Positions 35,718-42,673 of a stretch of 64,000 nt of DNA are shown piece after piece. The notes beneath the pieces were generated by a model, which did no database searches, had not been told where the DNA came from, and worked only from the letters and a program-made list of their open reading frames with translations. The stretch spans positions 1-64,000 of the forward strand of contig NZ_LFLZ01000015.1 of NCBI RefSeq assembly GCF_001189845.1, read 5' to 3'. A program made the position numbers and the translations under genes. Positions within the stretch are counted from its first letter, which is position 1. Every line of letters begins with the position of its first letter. The stretch is from Bradyrhizobium tropiciagri (GTDB taxonomy: Bacteria > Pseudomonadota > Alphaproteobacteria > Rhizobiales > Xanthobacteraceae).

Positions 35718-35939
35718 TTGAATAGTGCAGCACCTCAGAAGGCTAGGTTTCTCGTTCGGACGGGAGGCACCGGCTGGATGGTCTACGATCGAGAACTCAA
35801 GGGGCCAGCGCAATTGGAAAAGGGTGGCCGGTTCGCGGAGAAGCTGACGAAGGAACAGGCTGAAAATCTAAGGCAGATGCTGACGGATTCCCTGCCACCG
35901 CCGCCTGCGGGCAAGCGTCGCGCCGCGCGTTCCGAGTAA
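35718..35939 (+). CDS. Small hypothetical protein, 73 residues
   Basis: TTG start at 35718 after GGGAGG. The core RFLVRTGGTGWMVYDRELKG, then PAQLEKGGRFAEKLTKEQAE, is strongly protein-like: a short beta unit followed by a helix. The tail is Pro/Arg-rich. Function unknown. Confidence 0.6.
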   Translation: MNSAAPQKARFLVRTGGTGWMVYDRELKGPAQLEKGGRFAEKLTKEQAENLRQMLTDSLPPPPAGKRRAARSE

Positions 35940-35945
35940 ATTGCA

Positions 35946-36356
35946 TTGTTGTCCACAGTGTGGATTACGCCACACCGCGCGGACGTGAATCGCCGTACCA
36001 TAGGCTTCAGGAGTGTGACTCCATGGGCCTCGGACCCGTCGCGAATGGCAGGCTATGCTTTGGCGGCCTACATGGGCCGCGCGGCGTTAATCGAGCTCCC
36101 GCCTGACAATTGGAAATACAACGCATTCCGGTTTCGCGAATGCAAGAGCGGCACCATTTCCAAAACCGATTGCGCGGCACCCGTGGATCTATTTCGAGCT
36201 GAGAAGATCGCAACTGTCCCGGACCGATCACATCATGACTGCCGCTTTTGCGGAGTGAAGCTCACCCTAGTCAGAACGATCATGGAATCTGAGAGCGGAA
36301 TTGTCATTCATACGTTTGAATGCCCGCGGTGTGGCGATCGTACTTGGACCGACTAA
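35946..36356 (+). CDS. Zinc-ribbon-like small protein, copy 2
   Basis: The last 72 residues duplicate copy 1 (17220-17540), with CRFCGVK and CPRCGDRTWTD forming the ribbon. The first 64 residues are unrelated to copy 1, so the true start is within or near the shared part. Function unknown. Confidence 0.5.
   Translation: MLSTVWITPHRADVNRRTIGFRSVTPWASDPSRMAGYALAAYMGRAALIELPPDNWKYNAFRFRECKSGTISKTDCAAPVDLFRAEKIATVPDRSHHDCRFCGVKLTLVRTIMESESGIVIHTFECPRCGDRTWTD
36142..36356 (+). repeat. 215-bp duplicated module, copy 2
   Basis: Gap-free match to 17326-17540 with about ten differences. Confidence 0.85.
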
Positions 36357-36423
36357 GGCTAGCAGGCAGCTACCGGATCTAGAGATCAGTCACTCACCGC
36401 AACCACACCGATCCTCATAAAAA

Positions 36424-36449
36424 CACCAGCGCCCCTACCGGGGCTGGTG
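36424..36449 (-). terminator. Hairpin terminator (minus-strand reading)
   Basis: CACCAG/CTGGTG plus CCCC/GGGG stems. Preceded by AAAAACA on the plus strand, so a minus-strand RNA would end in TGTTTTT. It could also act on the zinc-ribbon transcript. Confidence 0.5.
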
Positions 36450-36662
36450 TTGAAGTTGCGCAAGCGTGTAGCGTGCACCGCTGCGTACGCTGAGCTTTGC
36501 CAAGCTGGCCAGCGCTAGACAATGCACCGATTGGTCTATGCGGAACTCGCTAAACCGGCCCGAGCTAGAGGCCAACGCTCAACGCGACGCCGGTCACATC
36601 GCGCAAAAGTTCCCTGGGTATATTCTTCGCACACCGCGTTTACCGGTCACTTGCCTGCAGGC

Positions 36663-36779
36663 ATGGCAACTGCTGGACTTGTAGGCTGCGAACTCGTTGC
36701 CAAGAAGTCACGCCATCGAACCGAATGGATAGCCGGCGTCATTATCGTGGCGGCGCTCGCGCTCGCAGCTTATTGGTGA
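36663..36779 (+). CDS. Candidate 38-residue membrane protein
   Basis: MATAGLVGCELVAKKSRHRT followed by a helix (WIAGVIIVAALALAAYW) and stop. The longer frame from 36522 has an Arg-rich, unlikely N-terminus. Confidence 0.4.
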   Translation: MATAGLVGCELVAKKSRHRTEWIAGVIIVAALALAAYW

Positions 36780-36992
36780 GGGATAGATGGGGCGGCATTT
36801 TTTCTGAGCCCCGCAGTTTGCTTCTAATGCGTTCATTGATCAGAGCTCGAATTGGCAAGAAACCAAGTTCAGATATCATGGAGCATGTCGCGAAATGAAT
36901 TTTTATTATCAGTCTAGCGCTAATCATTCAGGCCACACGCAACAGCTACGCCCCCTGTCGATCAAGCGGATGGAAGCCAGAGCAAGACGCGC

Positions 36993-37493
36993 TTGGGATT
37001 CAAGGCGACTGACCTGATCGTCTACCCTGCGCACGGCGTCGGTCAAATCGTTGCGATCGAAGAGCAGACTGTAGCCGGCGCCTGCCTCGAGTTCTTCGTC
37101 GTCTATTTTACGAAGAGCAAGATGACACTACGCGTTCCAACGAGCAGAGCGGCCAAAACCGGAATGCGTTGGTTGTCCGACTCCAGCACCATCCAGCACG
37201 CACGACGAATCCTGGGTCAACCACCTCATAAGGCGCGGGGTAATTGGTCGCGGATTGCCCAAGAGTACGAAAGCAAGATCAATTCGGGTGATATTGTTGC
37301 AATTGCCGAAGTGATGCGCGATCTCCACAGGCGCGCTGCCAGCCCGGACCAGAGCTACGCCGAACGGCAGCTCTACACGGCGGCCATTGATCGCTTGTCC
37401 GAAGAAGTAGCTCTTGTTAGTGGCATGACCGAACAAGAAGCGGTGAAAGAGCTGGAAAGTGCGATAGCCACCGAAGTCAGGCGCAGCGCCTAG
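36993..37493 (+). CDS. CarD-family transcriptional regulator
   Basis: An RNA-polymerase-interacting CarD/CdnL-type protein of 166 residues. The N-terminal Tudor-like domain is LIVYPAHGVGQIVAIEEQTV, then MTLRVPTSRAAKTGMRWLSD. The helical C-terminal domain has YESKINSGDIVAIAEVMRDL and SYAERQLYTAAIDRL. The likely start is the TTG at 36993; the frame upstream (DGSQSKTR) is open to a stop at about 36920 but has no other start. Relatives carry 15 or so more residues, so the N-terminus may have lost its ATG. Probably a paralogue of the housekeeping copy. Confidence 0.85.
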   Translation: MGFKATDLIVYPAHGVGQIVAIEEQTVAGACLEFFVVYFTKSKMTLRVPTSRAAKTGMRWLSDSSTIQHARRILGQPPHKARGNWSRIAQEYESKINSGDIVAIAEVMRDLHRRAASPDQSYAERQLYTAAIDRLSEEVALVSGMTEQEAVKELESAIATEVRRSA

Positions 37494-37603
37494 TTGAGGC
37501 TTCTCGAACCAGTCATAGCTTTGCATCCAAGGCGACGCGCTGAAATGCTCATCACCGCAAGCTGAGAGGGAAACTCAAGCCTGTATGAGCGCGAACTACC
37601 GAG

Positions 37604-37885
37604 ATGACGGAAGATTCTAAGATGCAGATGAAGGGTGACCGCTCATACTCCGACCCCGAGAAGGCCGCCCGCAGGCTCATGGAGCACGCCCGGGCGTTCG
37701 AGCCCATCCAGGATGGCCGGATCTACATTGAGAAGATCAACCGCCCCATGCTCGATGAGGACAAGGCGACGCCGGCCGAGTATTGGGCTGGGCTACAGCA
37801 CGCAATCGGCCAAGGCTGGCTCGAGTACCATGAGAGTGGGACGTTCGTGAGACTGACGCAGTCTGGGAAAGATCTGTTCACCTGA
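37604..37885 (+). CDS. Conserved hypothetical protein, 93 residues
   Basis: A winged-helix-sized protein: DPEKAARRLMEHARAFEPIQ, then DGRIYIEKINRPMLDEDKAT, LQHAIGQGWLEYHESGTFVR and LTQSGKDLFT. Common in Bradyrhizobium; the tail looks like a DNA-binding wing, but that is a guess. A decayed paralogue lies at 4355-4531. Confidence 0.65.
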   Translation: MTEDSKMQMKGDRSYSDPEKAARRLMEHARAFEPIQDGRIYIEKINRPMLDEDKATPAEYWAGLQHAIGQGWLEYHESGTFVRLTQSGKDLFT

Positions 37886-37938
37886 CAGGATCCCAGCGAG
37901 ATGGACTGGCCGGAACTGCCTTTTGATTTCCAGAAAAA

Positions 37939-37971
37939 GACCCCGGGGTGAGTGGGCACTCCCCCGGGGCC
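37939..37971 (-). terminator. Hairpin terminator (minus-strand reading)
   Basis: CCCCGGGGTGAGT pairs with the CACTCCCCCGGGG arm. On the minus strand the hairpin is followed by TCTTTTTCTGG. Confidence 0.55.
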
Positions 37972-38105
37972 GAGTGCTGGGCGTCCAACGTACTGCCGGC
38001 AGGACAGCACCTGAACGGCTGACAACCCGGCGCGCGACGCGACCGTTCCTATTTGAGCAGGACACTGGGACGCATCGGCCTCTTTCATTTGCCCTAAAAT
38101 AATAA

Positions 38106-38138
38106 GTCCCAGCGCCCCGGGGAGGGTGACGCTGGGAC
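38106..38138 (-). terminator. Hairpin terminator (minus-strand reading)
   Basis: Perfect nine-base stem GTCCCAGCG/CGCTGGGAC. The minus strand continues TTATTATTTT. Confidence 0.6.
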
Positions 38139-38236
38139 TGAAAGCGAATGCGCCAACTTGGGGGCCGGAGAACGCATTCACGATTGCCTAATTTTCCCGA
38201 TTGGGAATCGTTCCTAACGAGAGGAGTTGCGGTTCA

Positions 38237-38381
38237 AAGAAAGGCCCCAGCACCTCTGGGGGCCAACGGGCCGGTGCTGGGGCCATCACTTGATCCGCCG
38301 ATCTTATATCTTGGAGGCCGGCGGGTTCGATCTTCCGCCCCCCTCTCAGCCTCCCGCAATAGCGCGCTTGCAACAGTGTCC
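38237..38381 (-). ncRNA. Candidate structured RNA A, copy 2
   Basis: Homologous to 18852-18989. The final hairpin GGCCCCAGCAC/GTGCTGGGGCC (38243-38253 and 38274-38284) has a longer loop than copy 1. The upstream stem changed in both arms (GGCGG/CCGCC versus GCAG/CTGC). The minus strand ends in CCTTTCTTTG. It adjoins the stop of the 68-residue gene at 38381, so it might be that gene's 3' UTR, but copy 1 has no such gene. Confidence 0.5.
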
Positions 38382-38587
38382 TAGTTCCAGCGCCGCTCAA
38401 TCCTCGGGATGGGGCGTTGCGCCGTTGCGCCGAAGAACGCCGGGTCTTCGGCGATGTAGTCGAACACCTCGCCGTAGCTGAGGCCGAGCTTTTCATGGAT
38501 CAGAGCCCAATGGGCGCCATCGGGAAGGTCCAGCGCGTCGAGCTCCTGGATGACCTCACGCACACGCTCTTTCGAAGGGCGGCTCAT
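38381..38587 (-). CDS. Small hypothetical protein, 68 residues
   Basis: SRPSKERVREVIQELDALDL, then PDGAHWALIHEKLGLSYGEV and FDYIAEDPAFFG: a helical, HTH-sized protein. A GGCAGGAT site precedes the ATG. A terminator-like hairpin lies 18-48 bases upstream of the ATG and could attenuate it or end the preceding small gene. Function unknown. Confidence 0.6.
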   Translation of the reverse strand: MSRPSKERVREVIQELDALDLPDGAHWALIHEKLGLSYGEVFDYIAEDPAFFGATAQRPIPRIERRWN

Positions 38588-38604
38588 ATCCTGCCTAAAG
38601 AAAT

Positions 38605-38635
38605 GGCCTCAGCGAGGGGGGTACAAGCTGAGGCC
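38605..38635 (-). terminator. Hairpin terminator/attenuator
   Basis: GGCCTCAGC/GCTGAGGCC perfect stem, minus strand followed by ATTTCTTTA. It lies between the 32-residue gene (38665-38763) and the 68-residue gene. Confidence 0.6.
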
Positions 38636-38664
38636 CAAATCGATCGTCATGAGGTGCTAAGTTG

Positions 38665-38763
38665 TCACCAGATGAAGAGACAGCTCGCCACCAGCGCGAT
38701 AAATGACGCCGCCAGTCCGACCAAGCTGTGCTCGCTCCCATCCATCTGACCGAACTCGAACAT
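38665..38763 (-). CDS. Candidate 32-residue membrane micropeptide
   Basis: ATG at 38763 to TGA at 38665: MFEFGQMDGSEHSLVGLAAS, then FIALVASCLFIW. An amphipathic start and one helix. A hairpin terminator follows 30 bases downstream. No strong ribosome site. Confidence 0.45.
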   Translation of the reverse strand: MFEFGQMDGSEHSLVGLAASFIALVASCLFIW

Positions 38764-38833
38764 GATGCCAGTATGCGGCCGGCCGGACGTTCCCGCATTC
38801 ACTTAGGTATGGCAGCGACTTGTCATAAGAAAC

Positions 38834-38867
38834 GGCCCCAGCACCCTTGGAGGGCAATGCTGGGGCC
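38834..38867 (-). terminator. Hairpin terminator (minus-strand reading)
   Basis: GGCCCCAGCA/TGCTGGGGCC perfect ten-base stem. The minus strand continues GTTTCTTATG. No annotated minus-strand gene precedes it, so an unseen small RNA is possible. Confidence 0.55.
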
Positions 38868-38959
38868 TCACCGCGCCGGCTGAATACCGCAGGTCGGTCA
38901 AAGAACTGGATCAAGGTCAAGAACCGGACGCATCCGGCCATGTCGCGGGAGTTTTGAAT

Positions 38960-39136
38960 ATGGTCAAGGACGTTTTCGACCAATGGTGGGAATGGGCCAG
39001 GAAGCCGCTGGAGAGCCATGTGGAAATCCCCGTAGAGATCTGGCGTCCCGTTTCACGACTTTCCCCAGAAGATCGGCTTGACCGTCGGACGGTCAATGAA
39101 GCCGTGGCAAATCACAAAGAGCCCGACGCCGATTAG
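38960..39136 (+). CDS. Small hypothetical protein, 58 residues
   Basis: ATG 38960 with GGGAG 8 bases upstream. VKDVFDQWWEWARKPLESHV, then EIPVEIWRPVSRLSPEDRLD. Aromatic/acidic N-terminal helix. Function unknown. Confidence 0.55.
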   Translation: MVKDVFDQWWEWARKPLESHVEIPVEIWRPVSRLSPEDRLDRRTVNEAVANHKEPDAD

Positions 39137-39255
39137 GGTATCGCGGCGCCAAAGCAAATGCCTATTGCCTGCTTTACCTAAGCTATTGGCTCACATCACC
39201 TAATCGTCGTAGCTTAGTGGATGCGGGGTTCGCTGCGTTCGGCCAAGGATCAATT

Positions 39256-39702
39256 ATGTGGTTCCGGATTTTGGCGGTGGGAATTATTGGCTTTGCCGGT
39301 ATGGGTGCAGTTGCAGCGCTCGCGAGAGATCCGGCGCCGGCACCGACCCTCGAGTATCCAGTGGCGGAGCGCGCTAAGAAGGCCGATCGGCTTTCGCTCG
39401 TCCCAGAGCAGCGGACGGTGCGCACCATAACGAGCGCTCCCGCGGTGCAGCCAGCACCGATCGCATCGGTACCGCAGCCACCTGCCCTGCAAACGAAAAC
39501 CGTCCTGGAGCCTCCCGCTCCTGTCGTCGCCTCCCATCGGGGCGAAGCGATCCATTCTAGTTCGAAAAAGAGAAAGCGGCTCGCCAGCACCAAACAATCT
39601 CAAGCCGCCCAGGTCGAAAAGCCGATCCGCACCGTCGACTGCAGCGGAAATGGGCTGGACGGTCTCTTGCGGTCAATGCGGCTCAAGCCGGGGTGCTTGT
39701 GA
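39256..39702 (+). CDS. Exported Pro/Ala-rich protein
   Basis: The ATG at 39256 starts a signal sequence (MWFRILAVGIIGFAGMGAVA), followed by a Pro/Ala-rich spacer and a conserved C-terminus DCSGNGLDGLLRSMRLKPGC. That C-terminus is also found as a fragment at 17549-17672, so it is the functional part. Two cysteines remain. Function unknown. Confidence 0.6.
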   Translation: MWFRILAVGIIGFAGMGAVAALARDPAPAPTLEYPVAERAKKADRLSLVPEQRTVRTITSAPAVQPAPIASVPQPPALQTKTVLEPPAPVVASHRGEAIHSSSKKRKRLASTKQSQAAQVEKPIRTVDCSGNGLDGLLRSMRLKPGCL

Positions 39703-39750
39703 GCTGAAGTGGGAACGGCCCCGAAGCGCTTGCCGACGGAAGGCTCGTGA

Positions 39751-39999
39751 TTATTCGAGCGGTAGAGAAAGCGCCGGCAGCGGCTTGTCGGCCCGCCCGC
39801 AGCCAGATCGTCCCCTGACTGGCAACACGGAGGTCGAGGCAGCCGCGGCCATCGGCCGGCTCATGAATTGGGCCAGATTAGCATCCGACGACCATCCCAC
39901 ATAAAGAACGACTGCAAGGACCACCGCCACAACGATGAGAATGCCGAGCATCGATGTGGCGGCCGCGCTCGACCAGCTTCCGCTGCTGAGTAGTGGCAT
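39751..39999 (-). CDS. Small one-helix membrane protein
   Basis: ATG 39999 after GGAGAG. PLLSSGSWSSAAATSMLGIL, then a helix (IVVAVVLAVVLYVGW) and an Ala/Arg-rich tail. Function unknown. Confidence 0.5.
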   Translation of the reverse strand: MPLLSSGSWSSAAATSMLGILIVVAVVLAVVLYVGWSSDANLAQFMSRPMAAAASTSVLPVRGRSGCGRADKPLPALSLPLE

Positions 40000-40154
40000 C
40001 AAGGCTCTCCGATACCGAGCTGTCGATTTGCATTAAATCGTCTTGAACCGGTCGGGTGTGATCCGCCTCACATCTCACGCGCACTTGATGGCAAGGTAGC
40101 ACCAGACCGAGCCCGCCGGGCGCGGCGTGAACCGGCGGTCCATGAGACCCCCGT

Positions 40155-40260
40155 TCACTGAACTGTCATGTGCGATTGCTAACGCCAGATGGTCGTGACG
40201 TTTCGGAAACTCGTCACGGTGACTTCATCACCCCGCTCGCGGTCCGAGCGGGGCTTTTTT
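40155..40260 (+). ncRNA. Candidate small RNA with Rho-independent terminator
   Basis: CGTGACG-TTTC pairs with AAAC-TCGTCACG (about 40194-40218), 13 bases before a strong terminator at 40231-40260. No ORF leads into the terminator on this strand. Two consecutive stems ending in T6 are typical of an intergenic sRNA. The 5' end is not visible. Confidence 0.45.
40231..40260 (+). terminator. Rho-independent terminator
   Basis: CCCCGCTCG (40231-40239) and CGAGCGGGG (40245-40253), then CTTTTTT. Confidence 0.9.
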
Positions 40261-40324
40261 GTGGTTTGCCGCGCGATCTTGCTGCGCAATGGCTGCGCGG
40301 CAAGCCGTGGGAATCAGAGCCATC

Positions 40325-40438
40325 CGAAAGCGACCCCAGCGCAGGGCGCGCCGGGGTCACCACTTAAGCTCCCGGTCGAGGGCGCCACCTGTCCGGGAGC
40401 CATGTTGATGACTCCCCCGGCACGCCACTTGTTCCCAT
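40325..40438 (-). ncRNA. Candidate structured RNA B, copy 2
   Basis: Partner of 17691-17800. It keeps AAAGCGACCCCAGCGC, the inner stem GGGAG/CTCCC and the outer GGCG/CGCC, and ends GCCACTTGTTCCCA. Read on the minus strand the last hairpin is followed by GCTTTCGG. Confidence 0.45.
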
Positions 40439-40465
40439 AAGTTGAAGAACAGTGTCGCACGCGGA

Positions 40466-40661
40466 TTAGAATAACCCTGTTAAATTGTGATGCTGCCTGC
40501 CGCTCGGAGACTGTTCCGCCCGGCATATGGACGTGTCCGAAGGCGAGCGCGATGTTGATGACAAGCGCGAACAGCGCGAGCCATGAACCATACCTGAGAT
40601 GTTTCCGAAACCAGAGCACACTGCGCGGTGCATAGCCGACGCACTGATGGCGTTCAGGCAA
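40466..40661 (-). pseudogene. DUF2946-like protein fragment
   Basis: The frame LWFRKHLRYGSWLALFALVI, then NIALAFGHVH matches the N-terminus of DUF2946-type membrane proteins. The Cys/His-rich remainder is missing, and the frame runs on into the structured-RNA element. Confidence 0.5.
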
Positions 40662-41331
40662 CTCTTCTTTCCGCCAGATATTCGCGTTTCCGCCAGATAT
40701 TCGCGGCCGGTGGCCTCAACATCCCGCGTCCCGGCTGAGGCTGACCTTGAGCTTTGATCATCCCGCCATCCAATTGCAGGCGTCTTGCGGCCCAATCATC
40801 AAGGCCGTCCAGCGTTCGTGCCTTCCTCCTGCTGAAGGCTTCCCATCGGCTTACGCGCCCGAGCGGGCTCATGGAGCTCAAACTCGAGTTTCCCGCCACG
40901 CTCCGCGCACGGCAAACGATCATCTGCCACAAGTGCATGACGGATCTTCCCAAGGTGAGAATCGTCGTCGACCTGCTCAGGCGAGAGTTTTCTGATCTGA
41001 GGACGAGCCAAGTCTCGGAGGGACGTCGAATGTTGGCGCAAGCAATTTCAAAACAAATTAGAAACAAGAAGGAACCTCACCCACACATTCGAGGCGAGAA
41101 GCCTATTCGGTAGATCCGTCATCTGTCGGGGGTAGCGCTACCTACGTTCCCCCGACCGCTGTCCGCCGAGTTTATGGTGCCCGTGGCCTAGCGAGCGAAG
41201 GTGGCGCGCTGCCTAACTTCGCAATCCGTCTCAATTGAAATAAAATTTGATGGGATAAGTCCAAAAGACGACTTGATCCTTCATCCTTCTTTGATCCTGC
41301 GATCCTCCATTAATCGAATGGGTAAGAAGTG
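40662..41331. other. 670-bp region without a supported gene
   Basis: Overlapping frames on both strands at 40654-41113. One plus frame (MELKLEFPATLRARQTIICH) is slightly protein-like with a Cys pair, but has no ribosome site. An exact direct repeat of TTTCCGCCAGATATTCGCG occurs at about 40668 and 40687. Confidence 0.4.
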
Positions 41332-41508
41332 ATGACCGATCAACAACTTGCTCTTCAGGCCGTCAGCGAGGCCCAACGCATACTGAACGAATACCTTCAA
41401 CCCCGCCCCCACGACAATGAGCGCATTCTCGACAGGCTGGTGGAGGTTCTTGAGCGGCCCGATCTGGTCGTTGCTGTGAGCCGATTGCAGCAACGAAGTA
41501 GTCTCTGA
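41332..41508 (+). CDS. Small hypothetical protein, 58 residues
   Basis: ATG 41332 to TGA 41508: MTDQQLALQAVSEAQRILNE, then DNERILDRLVEVLERPDLVV. Helical and conserved-looking, with an acidic amphipathic pattern. It lies 9 bases before the next secreted protein and is probably co-transcribed. Function unknown. Confidence 0.6.
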   Translation: MTDQQLALQAVSEAQRILNEYLQPRPHDNERILDRLVEVLERPDLVVAVSRLQQRSSL

Positions 41509-41516
41509 GTGCTCAG

Positions 41517-41873
41517 ATGACGAAACAATTTCCATTAATTCTTTTGGCCGCCTGCATCACTTCCTCTCTACTAATTGGAATGCCAAGCACGCAGGCGAAA
41601 CAACAATGCAACGCCGCGATACCACCAAATCCGCGCGAGCATTGGTCTTGGCGCCTCATCGACGGACGAAAATGCTGGTACGTAGGCGGGCCGATGCTCT
41701 CAAAATCATTGCTGGATTGGCCTGCGCGGGTTTCGACGCAGATGGGTCCCACTGAAGCGCTTGCAAGCGCCCTCATAGAGAAGCCGAGCGATCCGATTGG
41801 TTCAGAAGAATGGACGCCGACTCGTCAGAATACTTTCGATGCCCTGTGGCGCACCAGGGTTGAACAGCGGTAG
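41517..41873 (+). CDS. Secreted hypothetical protein, 118 residues
   Basis: Signal peptide MTKQFPLILLAACITSSLLI cut near TQA, mature KQQCNAAIPPNPREHWSWRL, then DGRKCWYVGGPMLSKSLLDW. Two Cys and the WSWR...KCWY pattern mark a conserved exported Bradyrhizobium family. Function unknown. Confidence 0.7.
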   Translation: MTKQFPLILLAACITSSLLIGMPSTQAKQQCNAAIPPNPREHWSWRLIDGRKCWYVGGPMLSKSLLDWPARVSTQMGPTEALASALIEKPSDPIGSEEWTPTRQNTFDALWRTRVEQR

Positions 41874-42067
41874 ACGGTTGATCTTTGCATTAGGCAAGAC
41901 CGCCTTGCCGTCCCACGGCCTGCCTTAGCAATGCGCAAGGTGAATAGCGGAGCGGCCTTTCAGCGGGAATGCGCCCGAATAGCTAAGCAATGAATCCGGG
42001 ATGTCCGCATTCTAAGTCGAAAACGACACGCAGACGTTACGGACATGGACAACGATACTTTGGAAAA

Positions 42068-42091
42068 GGCCGCCAAAGCAGGCGGCCCTTT
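42068..42091. terminator. Bidirectional hairpin terminator
   Basis: GGCCGCC AAAGCA GGCGGCC, flanked by AAAA on the left and CTTTC on the right, between convergent genes. Confidence 0.65.
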
Positions 42092-42127
42092 CATTCCGCT
42101 TATTACTTGTCTGCCGTCCAAGTTCGC

Positions 42128-42358
42128 TTAAGCAGCGCGTTCCCTGTCTGCTTGCTCCGAGGCGGTGGTCGCGGTTTCTTCAATGCCCTTTTCGTAGTTG
42201 CCCGCAAACCTCTCAATGCTATCAGCCCACATTCTCAGCATTAAGACCTGAAAGTGCAAGATTGGTTTCAATGCGCTCATGCCCATCGCCGTCGCTGCGA
42301 GCATGCGCCCTTGTGGGCTGCGCGTGAATTGGTTCGCGTTATCGATCTTGTCCGTCAT
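42128..42358 (-). CDS. Phasin-like small protein
   Basis: Seventy-six residues, AAGGAG site before the ATG. FTRSPQGRMLAATAMGMSAL, then LRMWADSIERFAGNYEKGIE: amphipathic helices with the W..S..R....Y pattern of short phasin-related proteins. A granule or membrane surface role is only suggested. Confidence 0.55.
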   Translation of the reverse strand: MTDKIDNANQFTRSPQGRMLAATAMGMSALKPILHFQVLMLRMWADSIERFAGNYEKGIEETATTASEQADRERAA

Positions 42359-42394
42359 GCTGCTCGCTCCTTCGATCTGGAGTTACAACTGTGA

Positions 42395-42673
42395 TTATCG
42401 GGTCGTGCCGTTGCGTGATGCCAGGCATTCGGCCAAAGCGTGATCTGCTGCGCCTCTCGCACTTCGCTCGTCATGCACTTCGTCCAGGCTTTTCAAGTAA
42501 GCGACTGCCGCAATCTGAAAGAGATCGAAGTCATATTGGCCGGCGTCACGAAGATTATTGACGTAGCGACGGAGGGCGGAGCGCCTGTCATCGTTCTCGC
42601 TGACACCGCTGTGGAGCAGCAAGTAGTTCCGCCAAGCGAACGCACACGCACCTTCTCTTGCCTGAGCATTCAT
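42395..42673 (-). CDS. Small hypothetical protein, 92 residues
   Basis: ATG 42673 with GGGAGG upstream. ACAFAWRNYLLLHSGVSEND, then YVNNLRDAGQYDFDLFQIAA and VAYLKSLDEVHDE. Helical. It lies 36 bases upstream of the phasin-like gene on the same strand, so probably one operon. Function unknown. Confidence 0.6.
   Translation of the reverse strand: MNAQAREGACAFAWRNYLLLHSGVSENDDRRSALRRYVNNLRDAGQYDFDLFQIAAVAYLKSLDEVHDERSARGAADHALAECLASRNGTTR

Noticed and set aside
38890..38925. Second FixK-like site (GATCAAGGTCAA)
   Set aside because: Only half-sites are present; no TTGAT-N4-ATCAA palindrome.
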